Assembly: GCA_934168305.1 (NCBI GenBank)
Contig: CAKPNF010000015.1
Coordinates: 1 to 30,568, forward strand
DNA from: an uncultured Clostridia bacterium
GTDB lineage: Bacteria; Bacillota; Clostridia; TANB77; CAG-508
Direction: 5' to 3'
DNA: 30,568 bases
The notes below the pieces were generated by a model. The model saw only the letters and a list, made by a program, of their open reading frames with translations, was not told the origin of the DNA and made no database searches. A program made the translations under genes and the position numbers. Every line of letters starts with the position of its first letter. Within the stretch, counting starts at the first letter, position 1. Shown here piece by piece: positions 17,049 to 24,454 of the stretch.

Positions 17049-17483
17049 ATGGAAAAAGTTATTATATATACAGATGGAGCCTGTTCGGGAAATCCAGGAC
17101 CAGGAGGATGGGGAACAATTTTAATGTACAAAGATACAAAAAAAGAAATATCAGGAGCAAAAAATAATACAACAAATAATGTAATGGAACTTACAGCAGC
17201 TTTAGAGGGATTAAAAATGCTTAAATTTCCATGTGAGGTAGAGTTATACAGTGATAGTGCATATTTAGTTAATGGTTTCTCACAAGGTTGGATTTATAAT
17301 TGGCAAAAAAATAACTGGCAAACAGCTGATAAGAAACCAGTAAAAAACAAAGAAATATGGCAAGAAATTTATAATTTAACTAAAATACATCAAGTTAAAT
17401 TTATCAAGGTAAAAGGACATGCTGATAATGAATTTAATAATAGATGTGATGAACTTGCTAGAAATGCTATAAAAACGCTTTAA
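17049..17483 (+). CDS. rnhA: Ribonuclease HI
   Basis: The 144-residue length is that of classical RNase HI. Catalytic residues are all present: Asp9 (YTDGACSGNPGPGGWG), Glu47 (NNVMELTAAL), Asp69 (YSDSAYLVNG) and Asp134 (NNRCDELARNA), with the conserved His124 in KGHAD. The enzyme cuts RNA in RNA-DNA hybrids, removing primers and R-loops. The ribosome site aaggaaggtg precedes ATG. It is divergent from tmcAL, and the next gene has its own promoter region. Confidence 0.95.
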   Translation: MEKVIIYTDGACSGNPGPGGWGTILMYKDTKKEISGAKNNTTNNVMELTAALEGLKMLKFPCEVELYSDSAYLVNGFSQGWIYNWQKNNWQTADKKPVKNKEIWQEIYNLTKIHQVKFIKVKGHADNEFNNRCDELARNAIKTL

Positions 17484-17487
17484 AATA

Positions 17488-17520
17488 TTACATTCATATT
17501 ACATTTATATTACATTCGTG
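17488..17520 (+). promoter_or_regulatory. Three tandem 11-bp repeats (TTAC-N4-ATA), candidate activator site
   Basis: Units TTACATTCATA, TTACATTTATA and TTACATTCGTG are in direct register at exactly one helical turn. The last unit starts 18 bases upstream of the TTGCAA -35 of the next gene. The same array, with one identical unit, lies before the pilus operon at 26747-26790. This layout is typical of OmpR/PhoB-family response regulators, though the actual regulator is unknown. Confidence 0.6.
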
Positions 17521-17527
17521 AAAAATA

Positions 17528-17556
17528 TTGCAAAATACAAATGTTTAAATTATACT
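17528..17556 (+). promoter_or_regulatory. Promoter of the degenerate HD-GYP-like gene
   Basis: TTGCAA at 17528-17533 and TATACT at 17551-17556 have a 17-base spacer. They lie 8 bases after the 11-bp repeat array and 33 bases before the ATG. Confidence 0.6.
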
Positions 17557-17589
17557 TTAAGTAAGTATAATTGATTTAAGGGGGATAAA

Positions 17590-18453
17590 ATGGAAACATT
17601 TGCCGACTACATATTGAAAGAACCTGATTTAATAAATAAAATGGATATTTTAAATAGATTGCAAAGACTACTAAAAGAAAGAAGAGGAATAACAATATTC
17701 TTCAATAATACAATTATTTTTAAAACAGAAATTGCAAGAATGTTTATGGAATATTCCAACATAGATATAGACGAAAATTTAGTATTAACAGCATGTCTTT
17801 TATGTAATTGTAAAAAAATAGACGGACCACAAAGTTTGGAAAGTTTGCATAGCTATGCTAAAAAAGGAGCTGATTTTTTATCAACATTAGGTTTTGATAA
17901 AAGATTCTGTAAAATTTGTGAAGAAGTTAATAGATATAGTGGAAGTGAACCTAGAGAACCAGAAAGTGATATATTAGAATTAGTAGATAATTTTGGTGGA
18001 ATGCTTTTAGATAGACCAGAAAGAGCAGGTTTTACACCAGAAAAGGCAATAATACAATTGGAAGAAGAAAAATATAAAAAATGTGAAAATAAATATTTTG
18101 AACAATTTAAAGAATTTGTAGAATTAATTCAGGAAGTAGAAGCAAATGGAAAAGTTGGAACAGTAAAAATGAAACCACTATACGCTTTAAAAAGAGCATG
18201 TGAAGAATATTCAATGGAAAAAGTAATAGGTGGAGGAATTTTAGGAAGATTTCAAGCGGTTACAAATAGAGCTGTGAAAGATAAAATAGAAGAAAAACAA
18301 GAAAATATTGGTAAAAAAACATGCCAAAAAGACAATGCAATGTTTGGAATTGAAGTTTTAGAAGAATTGGGAATCAATATCAAAAAAACAGAAAATGATT
18401 TGGAAGAAAACATCGAAATATCTAAATCAACGGAAGAGCAAATTTTAAGATAA
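17590..18453 (+). CDS. Degenerate HD-GYP-like protein lacking catalytic residues
   Basis: In this 287-residue cytosolic protein, residues about 60-190 follow the layout of an HD-GYP phosphodiesterase: LTACLLCNCKKI where active members have LLHDIGK(I/V), then HSYAKKGADFLSTLGF, then ILELVDNFGGMLLDRPER and TPEKAIIQL, equivalent to the RI(L/I)xVxDxFDA...RPYR...AL segment. The HD pair is replaced by Cys72-Asn73, and no HHE or GYP residues are visible. Cyclic-di-GMP hydrolysis is therefore unlikely, but a binding or scaffold role is possible. The C-terminal 70 residues are charged and probably helical. The ribosome site aaggggg precedes ATG. Its promoter carries the same 11-bp repeat array as the pilus operon, hinting at a role in pilus or motility control. 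A degenerate HDOD protein is the main alternative. Confidence 0.6.
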   Translation: METFADYILKEPDLINKMDILNRLQRLLKERRGITIFFNNTIIFKTEIARMFMEYSNIDIDENLVLTACLLCNCKKIDGPQSLESLHSYAKKGADFLSTLGFDKRFCKICEEVNRYSGSEPREPESDILELVDNFGGMLLDRPERAGFTPEKAIIQLEEEKYKKCENKYFEQFKEFVELIQEVEANGKVGTVKMKPLYALKRACEEYSMEKVIGGGILGRFQAVTNRAVKDKIEEKQENIGKKTCQKDNAMFGIEVLEELGINIKKTENDLEENIEISKSTEEQILR

Positions 18454-18463
18454 ATGAGGATAG

Positions 18464-18492
18464 TAGACGACTCAAAAAGTCGTCTAATTTTT
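18464..18492 (+). terminator. Rho-independent terminator
   Basis: Stem TAGACGACT (18464-18472) with AGTCGTCTA (18478-18486), loop CAAAA, then ATTTTT. It separates the HD-GYP-like gene from the endonuclease Q gene. Confidence 0.85.
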
Positions 18493-18514
18493 ATAAAAGA
18501 AAGAGGAAAATAAA

Positions 18515-19759
18515 ATGTACGAAGTATTTGCAGATTTACACGTTCATATAGGAAGATCAGAAAATGGAAAACCAATAAAAATAACAGCAGCAAGAAGTTT
18601 AAATTTTGCTAACATAGCAAAAGAATGTGCAGAAAGAAAAGGAATAAATATAGTAGGAATCATAGACTGTGCATCACCATATGTAATTGAAGATATAGAA
18701 AACTTTTTAAGAACTGGTGAAGCATATGAATTAGAAGATGGAGGAATCATATATAAAGATAAAGTATGTATTCTTTTAGGAAGTGAAGTAGAAACATCAG
18801 AAAAAGGCAGAAATGGAAAATGTGGAGCAGCACATAATGTATGTTTCTTTCCACACTTAAAAGACATAAAAGCATTTTCAAACGAAATGAGCCATCATAT
18901 AAAAAATATAACACTAAGTACACAAAGGTCAGATATCTCAGGATATGAATTAATTGATATTGTAGAAAAATACAATGGAATATTAATACCAGCACACATA
19001 TTTACACCATTTAAAAGCTATTATGGAAATTGCACAGATAGATTAGAAAATATATTTAAAGAAAAATATGATAAAATTTTTGCAGTAGAATTAGGATTAA
19101 GTTCAGATACATTTTTAGCAGATGAAATATCAGAACTTGAAAATAAAACATTTGTAACAAATTCAGATGCACATTCTCTTCCTAAAATAGCAAGAGAATA
19201 CAACAAAATGCAAGTAGAAGACATATCATTTAAAGAAGTAGTAAAAGCATTAAAAAATGAAGATGGTAGAAAAATAATTGCAAATTATGGATTAGACCCA
19301 AAACTTGGAAAATATCATAGAACATATTGTGATAATTGTAATAAAACTATTGAAACAAAAGAACCAGTTGAAGTTTGTCCACATTGTGGAAGCAATAAAG
19401 TCACATTTGGTGTTTTTGATAGAATAGAATTAATAAAAGATAAAAAAGAAACAAAAAGTCCGGAAAATAGACCACCATATATATATCAAGTTCCACTTGG
19501 ATTCATTCCAGGAGTGGGTGGGAAAACAATTGAAAAGTTATTGGATACATTTGAAACAGAAATGAACATATTACATAAGTTATCAAAAGATGATATAGAA
19601 GCTGTGGTAGGAGAAAAAATTGCTAGCTCTATTGAAAAAGCAAGAACAGGAAATGCAAAAGTTCAATCTGGTGGAGGAGGAAACTACCGGAAAAATTATT
19701 TAAAATTTAAATTTATAAAAGTTCTAAAAATCTCCTTATTGAATACACATTATGTATAA
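18515..19759 (+). CDS. Endonuclease Q-type PHP protein (YqxK family), C-terminus frameshifted
   Basis: An N-terminal PHP domain (FADLHVHIGRSENGKPI, GSEVETSEKG, NSDAHSL) is followed by a four-Cys zinc finger (CDNCNKTIE...VCPHCG, about residues 272-293) and a helix-hairpin-helix (GFIPGVGGKTIEKLL). This is the order found in EndoQ, which nicks DNA 5' of deaminated bases and abasic sites. The family ends in GGGG-x-Y-G-K-(I/V/L). Here GGGGNY is followed by CGG, and deleting one C at 19687/19688 gives GKII and a TAA at 19701-19703. As it stands the protein carries about 20 foreign residues translated through the downstream hairpin. The ribosome site agagga precedes ATG. Synteny with spoIIM and xerD is as in Bacilli. 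The enzyme is probably still active, because only the last residues change. Confidence 0.85.
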   Translation: MYEVFADLHVHIGRSENGKPIKITAARSLNFANIAKECAERKGINIVGIIDCASPYVIEDIENFLRTGEAYELEDGGIIYKDKVCILLGSEVETSEKGRNGKCGAAHNVCFFPHLKDIKAFSNEMSHHIKNITLSTQRSDISGYELIDIVEKYNGILIPAHIFTPFKSYYGNCTDRLENIFKEKYDKIFAVELGLSSDTFLADEISELENKTFVTNSDAHSLPKIAREYNKMQVEDISFKEVVKALKNEDGRKIIANYGLDPKLGKYHRTYCDNCNKTIETKEPVEVCPHCGSNKVTFGVFDRIELIKDKKETKSPENRPPYIYQVPLGFIPGVGGKTIEKLLDTFETEMNILHKLSKDDIEAVVGEKIASSIEKARTGNAKVQSGGGGNYRKNYLKFKFIKVLKISLLNTHYV

Positions 19760-19787
19760 AACATGTGTAAAAGATAAGGAGATTTTT
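19726..19787 (+). terminator. Large hairpin: terminator of endoQ that also contains the spoIIM ribosome site
   Basis: The outer stem pairs 19726-19739 (aaaaatctccttat) with 19774-19787 (ataaggagattttt). An inner stem pairs ACACAT (19745-19750) with ATGTGT (19763-19768). The aaggag in the 3' arm is the only ribosome site for spoIIM, whose ATG is at 19788. The structure could end the endoQ transcript and also hide spoIIM initiation in read-through RNA. Confidence 0.65.
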
Positions 19788-20428
19788 ATGAAGAATAACA
19801 AACGATTAAATATAAAAAGTACGATATATAAACATGTAACAAACAATAAGAAAGAATATATTTTAGTCACTTTAATATTTTTGGTTGGAATATTTTTAGG
19901 TGTAATGTTCGTGAACAATACACAAGAAAATCAAATATCAGAAATAACATCATACTTAAATAACTTTGTAGATAAACTTAAGAATATAGAAAAATTAGAT
20001 AATATGCAATTACTAAAAACAACAATAGTTGAAAACATCACTTTAGCAGTAATTTTATGGTTTTTTGGAACAACCGTAATACGGAATACCTATAGTTTTT
20101 GGAATAATATTATATAGAGGATTTTGCTTAGGATACACTATAGCATCAATAATTGTTGTAATGGGAACAGGAAAAGGAATATTATTTATTTTTATGTCCC
20201 TACTATTGCAAAACATAATATTTATTCCAGCTATTATTGCAATTGGAGTAAGTCGGATTTAAATTATATAAATCAATAGTAAAAGATAGAAAAAAAGATA
20301 ATATAAAAATAGAAGTGTTAAGACACACAATTTTTTCATCTATTATGTTATTACTATTATGTATATCATCAGTTATAGAGATACTAATTTCTACCAACAT
20401 TTTAAAAAATTTTATAAAATATTTTTAA
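19788..20428 (+). pseudogene. spoIIM: spoIIM (stage II sporulation protein M) with two single-base insertions
   Basis: Translation from ATG 19788 gives the SpoIIM N-terminus with a first membrane helix (YILVTLIFLVGIFLGVMF) and continues to FFGTTVI. An extra C at 20082 shifts the frame; without it GIPIVFGIILYRGFCLGYTI follows. A second extra C at 20254 shifts it again; without it GFKLYKSIVKDRKKDNI and a last membrane helix (SSIMLLLLCISSVIEIL) run to TAA at 20426-20428. Removing both bases restores 212 residues, close to the 214 of B. subtilis SpoIIM. SpoIIM acts with SpoIID and SpoIIP in septal peptidoglycan hydrolysis during engulfment. The gene is either broken, misread in the assembly, or decoded with frameshifting. 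Its place between endoQ and xerD is the conserved one. Confidence 0.85.
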
Positions 20429-20514
20429 AAATCTATTTACTTTTTTTGAATAGTTTGATATAACATATACATAATTTATGTAAATAGAATATTTTGATAT
20501 AGGGGTAGGGGAAA

Positions 20515-21396
20515 ATGGAGAAACAATTAAAACTTTTTTTTGAATTTTTGGAAAATGATAAGAAATTATCAAATAACACATTACAATCATACAAAAGAGA
20601 CTTAAAACAATTCAGAAGATATATAGAAGGATGCGAAGTAGCATATAACAAAGTAGACGAAGAAGTAATGCAAAATTACATTGAATATTTAGAAGAATTA
20701 GGTAAAAAACCTTCAACTATTTCAAGATGCATAGCATCAATAAGATCATTTTATCAATATGTATTAAAGAAAGGAAAAGTAAAAAAAGACCCTACAAGAA
20801 CAATACAATCACCTAAAGTAGAGAAAAGAACACCATGTGTTTTAACATCTAAAGAAGTTGAATTATTACTAGAACAACCAAAAGATGTTGACTTAAAAGG
20901 AATTAGAGATAAAGCAATGTTAGAATTTGCTTATGCTACAGGAATGAGAGTAACTGAAATTATATCATTAGATATAGATGATGTTAATTTCAAAGAAGGG
21001 TATGTAAATTGTAGAAAAGCAAATAAACAAAGAGTAATTCCATTAGGAAAAATGTCTTTAAAAGCATTAAAAGAATATACAGAACATGCAAGAGGAATAT
21101 TAATTAAAGATGATAATGAAAAAGCATTATTTGTAAATGTTAATGGGCAAAGATTAACAAGACAAGGATTCTGGAAGATAATAAAATATTATAAAGAACA
21201 AGCTCATATAACAAAAGACATTACACCTCATGTTTTAAGACATTCATTTGCTACACATTTATTACAAAATGGTGCAGATCTAAAAGCAATTCAAACTATG
21301 CTTGGACATTCTGATATTTCTTCAACACAAGTTTATATGCAATTTCAAGATGAAGGTTTAAAAGATATTTATCAAAAAGCTCATCCAAGAGCATAA
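20515..21396 (+). CDS. xerD: Tyrosine recombinase XerD
   Basis: The 293-residue length is that of chromosome-dimer resolvases. The N-terminal SAM-like domain (LKLFFEFLENDKKLSNNTLQSY) and the catalytic domain are both complete. The active-site set is present: Arg145 (ATGMRVTE), Lys in RKANKQRVIPLG, His239 and Arg242 (HVLRHSFATHLL), His in LGHSD and Tyr274 (STQVYMQF). XerD with a partner resolves chromosome dimers at dif. The gene follows spoIIM as in other Firmicutes, which argues for the housekeeping XerD rather than an element integrase. The ribosome site is taggggag. Confidence 0.93.
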   Translation: MEKQLKLFFEFLENDKKLSNNTLQSYKRDLKQFRRYIEGCEVAYNKVDEEVMQNYIEYLEELGKKPSTISRCIASIRSFYQYVLKKGKVKKDPTRTIQSPKVEKRTPCVLTSKEVELLLEQPKDVDLKGIRDKAMLEFAYATGMRVTEIISLDIDDVNFKEGYVNCRKANKQRVIPLGKMSLKALKEYTEHARGILIKDDNEKALFVNVNGQRLTRQGFWKIIKYYKEQAHITKDITPHVLRHSFATHLLQNGADLKAIQTMLGHSDISSTQVYMQFQDEGLKDIYQKAHPRA

Positions 21397-21405
21397 TAAA
21401 ATTTC

Positions 21406-21434
21406 AAGGAGAGAACTGAAAAGGCTCTCTCTTT
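21406..21434 (+). terminator. Probable terminator of xerD
   Basis: AAGGAGAGA (21406-21414) pairs with TCTCTCTTT (21426-21434) with one G-U. The following tract is A/T-rich but not a pure T run. Confidence 0.5.
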
Positions 21435-21453
21435 AAAAATATTTTAAAAATCC

Positions 21454-21481
21454 TTGACAAATAAAAAAAATATGGTATAAT
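21454..21481 (+). promoter_or_regulatory. Strong sigma-A promoter of infC-rpmI-rplT
   Basis: TTGACA (21454-21459), a 16-base spacer, TATAAT (21476-21481): both hexamers are perfect consensus. Confidence 0.85.
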
Positions 21482-21487
21482 AATATC

Positions 21488-21616
21488 GTTACAAGAAGAA
21501 GCAAGAACTTCTCACCCTAGTAAATAAACAAAGGGTTAGAAATAAATAAAATTTTAAAGTAAAACTTTAAATTTATTTTGTGTGGATTGACTTGTAACAA
21601 AAGTCAATTTTTTTTG
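21488..21616 (+). promoter_or_regulatory. infC operon leader (L20-type) with attenuator terminator
   Basis: The leader of about 165 bases contains GAAGAAGCAAGAACTTCTCACC near its 5' end (split here: gaagaagc, aagaacttctcacc), a segment seen in ribosomal L20 / infC leaders of Firmicutes. It then has an A/T hairpin (about 21540-21580) and a terminator: TTGACTT 21588-21594 with AAGTCAA 21602-21608, followed by eight T. Termination before infC would be modulated by L20, as in B. subtilis. Confidence 0.65.
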
Positions 21617-21651
21617 TTGTATTAAATACAACAATATGGAGGTGTTTTAAT

Positions 21652-22161
21652 ATAAAACAAGAATTACCAATTAATGGTCAAATTAGAGAAAAAGAAGTTC
21701 AATTGATAGGAGCAAATGGAGAAAAATTAGGAATAGTTTCAACAAGAGAAGCATTAGACAAAGCAGCAGAAAGTAATTTAGATTTAGTATTAGTTTCACC
21801 AAATGCAAAACCAGCGGTTTGCAAAATAATGAATTATGGAAAATATAAATTTGAGCAATCAAAAAAAGAAAAAGAAGCTAAGAAAAAACAAAAAACTCTA
21901 GAAGTTAAAGAGTTAAGAGTTACTCCAAATATTGAAGAACATGATTTTGAATTTAAATCAAAAAATGCAAGAAAATTTTTAAATGATGGCAATAAAGTAA
22001 AAATAACAGTAAGATTTAGAGGAAGAGAAGTAAATAATTCAAAAGCTGGAGAAATAGTTCTAAATAAATTCATAGAAAAATTAGAAGATATTTCTGTAGT
22101 TGAAAAACAACCAAAATTAGAAGGTAGAAATATGTTTACAATTTTAGCTAAAAAAGCGTAA
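21652..22161 (+). CDS. infC: Translation initiation factor IF-3 (ATA start)
   Basis: The protein starts at ATA 21652, 7 bases after ggaggtg (21638-21644). In-frame codons from there read KQELPINGQIREKEVQLIG, the normal IF-3 N-terminus, and no ATG/GTG/TTG fits; TTG at 21703 would cut the N-domain. The product has 169 residues. An unusual AUA/AUU/AUC start is characteristic of infC: IF-3 rejects such codons and so limits its own synthesis. IF-3 binds the 30S subunit, prevents 50S joining and proofreads the start codon. Landmarks are NAKPAVCKIMNYGKYKFEQ in the linker and FKSKNARKFL and RFRGRE in the C-domain. Confidence 0.92.
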   Translation: MKQELPINGQIREKEVQLIGANGEKLGIVSTREALDKAAESNLDLVLVSPNAKPAVCKIMNYGKYKFEQSKKEKEAKKKQKTLEVKELRVTPNIEEHDFEFKSKNARKFLNDGNKVKITVRFRGREVNNSKAGEIVLNKFIEKLEDISVVEKQPKLEGRNMFTILAKKA

Positions 22162-22225
22162 AAATACGTTTTATATATAAATTTTTTATTTTATAATAAA
22201 AAAAGAGAAAGGAAGGAAAAAACTC

Positions 22226-22429
22226 ATGGCAAAATTAAAAACAAATAAAGCTGCTAAAAAAAGATATTCATTAACAGCAACAGGAAAAGTTAAAAGAACA
22301 AAATCAAACAGAAGACATTTATTAGCTAATAAGACAAAAAGACAAAAAAAATCAGGAAAAGTTCAAAATGCTTATGCAAGTAAAACTTGCGAAAATACAA
22401 TTAAAAAATTATTACCATATGGTGGATAA
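22226..22429 (+). CDS. rpmI: 50S ribosomal protein L35
   Basis: A small, highly basic 67-residue protein with the L35 signature (KLKTNKAAKKRYSLTATGK, RRHLLANKTKRQKK) and a typical C-terminus, KKLLPYGG. It is the second gene of the infC operon, 64 bases after infC, with ribosome site aggaagga. An unusual spacer of about 180 bases separates it from rplT. Confidence 0.95.
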   Translation: MAKLKTNKAAKKRYSLTATGKVKRTKSNRRHLLANKTKRQKKSGKVQNAYASKTCENTIKKLLPYGG

Positions 22430-22484
22430 TATTTAATTTGAATATGTAAAATAAAAGATTAGCCAAGCAAAGCAACTCGAGATT

Positions 22485-22600
22485 TGACAGAAAAAATTAA
22501 AAAAATTTTGGATGGAGATGAACGAGCGAAGAGAAATATTTGTAAAATGAAAATTATAAATTTTCATTTTATGATGAACGAAACGAAGTGAAGAGAAAGG
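22485..22600 (+). repeat. rpmI-rplT spacer with hairpin and duplicated motif
   Basis: The spacer contains a near-perfect palindrome at about 22544-22573 (AAAATGAAAATT and AATTTTCATTTT around ATA). It is flanked by two similar blocks, gatgaacgagcgaagagaaa (about 22515-22534) and gatgaacgaaacgaagtg + aagagaaagg (about 22573-22600), both ending in a ribosome-site-like aagaga. It may be an intergenic repeat insertion or a processing or autoregulatory hairpin. Confidence 0.45.
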
Positions 22601-22611
22601 AAGGAATAAAA

Positions 22612-22962
22612 ATGGCAAGAGTAAAAACAGCAAGAACAACAAGAGCAAGACATAAAAAAATATTAAAACAAGCAAAAGGATATTTTGGGGCAAAACATTA
22701 CAGATTTAGAAATGCAAATCAAGCAGTTATGAAATCATTATCTTACGCATATGTAGGAAGAAAAGATAAAAAAGGTGATTTTAGAAAATTATGGATAACA
22801 AGAATAAACGCTGCTGCTAGAATGAATGGAACAACATATAGCAAAATGATAGCAGGACTAAAAAAAGCTAATGTTACAATAAACAGAAAAATGTTAGCTG
22901 AAATAGCTGTAAGCGATCCAAAAGCATTTGCAGAAATAGCTGAAATAGCAAAAAAAGCATAA
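22612..22962 (+). CDS. rplT: 50S ribosomal protein L20
   Basis: The product has 116 residues from ATG 22612, chosen because it follows aaggaagga and gives the universal MARVKTA start (an in-frame ATG at 22588 would add eight residues). The RARHKKILKQAKGYFG and KDKKGDFRKLWITRINAA segments identify L20, an early 23S-binding assembly protein. L20 also represses its own operon through the leader. A bidirectional terminator follows. Confidence 0.95.
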   Translation: MARVKTARTTRARHKKILKQAKGYFGAKHYRFRNANQAVMKSLSYAYVGRKDKKGDFRKLWITRINAAARMNGTTYSKMIAGLKKANVTINRKMLAEIAVSDPKAFAEIAEIAKKA

Positions 22963-22991
22963 TAAAAATAAAAAACTACACTCAATCACAT

Positions 22992-23023
22992 AAAAGCAAT
23001 AGAATATTTCTATTGCTTTTTCA
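22992..23023. terminator. Bidirectional terminator between rplT and spoVAE
   Basis: AAAAGCAATAGAA (22992-23004) pairs with TTCTATTGCTTTT (23008-23020), with T and A runs on both sides. The spoVAE stop codon lies inside the 3' arm. Confidence 0.85.
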
Positions 23024-23402
23024 TTTTTGGTTTAGAAATTAATGCAGCTAAATATCCAAAAAATACAGCTGCAGCTATACCACCGGCAGCAGCTTTAACA
23101 CCGCCAGTAAAAGCTCCCACTAAACCAGTTTCTTTAACTCCTTCAATAGCACCTTTTGCAAGATTATAACCAAAACCTGTAAGAGGAACAGTAGCACCTG
23201 CACCAGCAAAATCAACAAGATATTTATAAATTCCCAATCCACCAAGAATAGCACCAGTTGTTACAAATATAACCAAAATTCTTGCAGGAGTTAATTTTGT
23301 TTTATCTATTAAAATTTGTCCAATTACACAAATCAAACCGCCAACAACAAAACATTTTAGAAGGGATACCCAATTAAAAACATTAACCCAATTTATATCC
23401 AT
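23010..23402 (-). CDS. spoVAE: Stage V sporulation protein AE (SpoVAEb)
   Basis: A 130-residue membrane protein with about four hydrophobic helices: FVVGGLICVIGQILID, ILVIFVTTGAILGGLGIY, FAGAGATVPLTGFGYNLAKG and GIAAAVFFGYLAALI. The GLICVIGQ and FAGAGATVPLTGFG segments are shared with SpoVAC, its paralogue in this operon. SpoVA proteins form the inner spore membrane channel that moves calcium-dipicolinate in during sporulation and out on germination. It is the last gene of dodecin-spoVAC-spoVAD-spoVAE, 35 bases after spoVAD. A ribosome site (aaaggag) precedes ATG. Confidence 0.93.
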   Translation of the reverse strand: MDINWVNVFNWVSLLKCFVVGGLICVIGQILIDKTKLTPARILVIFVTTGAILGGLGIYKYLVDFAGAGATVPLTGFGYNLAKGAIEGVKETGLVGAFTGGVKAAAGGIAAAVFFGYLAALISKPKMKKQ

Positions 23403-23437
23403 AATAATTCTCCTTTCACTATAAATTAATCTGAATA

Positions 23438-24439
23438 TTATATTTCAATACTTATCGCATGAGCAATTCCGGGAATACTTTCTCCTTGCTGTGAAGAAGT
23501 GGAATTCATTAAAGCACCAGTTGCAATTAATAATAATTTTTTTATTTTTTTATCTTTTAATTGTTTAAATAAATAACCCGAAAATACAGTACCACAGCAA
23601 GCACAACCACTACCGCCAGAGTGAGTATCTTGAGCATTTTTATCAAAAATCAAAACACCACAATCATTATAATTAGGCTTAATATTATATCCTTGTGATT
23701 TGGCAATATCAATTGCAATCTCCTTACCTATATGACCTAAATCTCCACTTATAATAGCGTCATAATAACTAGGATTTCTTCCAGTATCTAAAAAATGAGT
23801 AATCAATGTATCGGCAAAAGCAGGTGCCATAGCAGCTCCCATATTATTAGCGTCTTTTATACCCATATCAACAATTTTACCAGGTGTAATATGAGTTATA
23901 TAAGGACCTTGACCATTTTTAGAAATCACTGCAGCACCACTACCAGTAACAGTCCATTGTGCTGTAGGTGGTCGTTGATTACCAAGTTCCAACGGAAACC
24001 TAAATTGCTTTTCAGCACTACAGAAATGACTAGAAGTAGCACATAATGCATTATTTGCAAAACTTTCTACAGCTATTGCAGATAAAGACATAGATTCAAC
24101 AAAAGTTGAACATGCACCAAATACTCCAAAAAAAGGAATACTTAATTCTCTAAGACCGAAGCTAGAAGATATACATTGATTTAAAAGATCACCAGCAAAA
24201 CAACAATCAATTTGTTCAGAAGGAATACCAGATTTCGTAATAACTGTGTTTACAGTTTCTTTTATAATTTTACTTTCAGCTTTTTCCCAAGTTTTTTCAC
24301 CCCAAAATTCATCATCTAGAGTTTGGTCAAAATATTTAGCAAGAGGACCTTGTGATTCTTTAGGACCAACAATAGAAGCACACTCTGTAATAGTAGGGGG
24401 ATTATCAAATTTAATAGTTTGTTTTCCTATTTTTTGCAA
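23438..24439 (-). CDS. spoVAD: Stage V sporulation protein AD (TTG start)
   Basis: A thiolase-like, soluble SpoVA subunit that binds dipicolinic acid. The TTG at 24439-24437 is chosen as start: aaaggag (24455-24449) lies 9 bases upstream, and it yields QKIGKQTIKFDNPPTI, aligning with the B. subtilis N-terminus (333 versus 338 residues). Upstream in-frame codons run into the palindromic element and are not SpoVAD. Family segments are GPKESQGPLAKYFD, AGDLLNQC, FGACSTFVESM, SSHFCSAEKQFRFP, VTGSGA and GGSGCACCG. Its ribosome site directly abuts the large palindrome at 24455-24572, so folding of that hairpin should influence its translation. Confidence 0.93.
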   Translation of the reverse strand: MQKIGKQTIKFDNPPTITECASIVGPKESQGPLAKYFDQTLDDEFWGEKTWEKAESKIIKETVNTVITKSGIPSEQIDCCFAGDLLNQCISSSFGLRELSIPFFGVFGACSTFVESMSLSAIAVESFANNALCATSSHFCSAEKQFRFPLELGNQRPPTAQWTVTGSGAAVISKNGQGPYITHITPGKIVDMGIKDANNMGAAMAPAFADTLITHFLDTGRNPSYYDAIISGDLGHIGKEIAIDIAKSQGYNIKPNYNDCGVLIFDKNAQDTHSGGSGCACCGTVFSGYLFKQLKDKKIKKLLLIATGALMNSTSSQQGESIPGIAHAISIEI

Positions 24440-24454
24440 AAAAATCAACTCCTT

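Noticed and set aside
20515..21396. xerD as a mobile-element integrase
   Set aside because: It sits in the conserved endoQ-spoIIM-xerD order with housekeeping XerD length and motifs, and has no flanking att repeats.
22509..22590. Two short peptides in the rpmI-rplT spacer (MEMNERREIFVK and MKIINFHFMMNETK)
   Set aside because: They arise from the palindrome and repeated block; no conserved coding pattern or independent ribosome site supports them.
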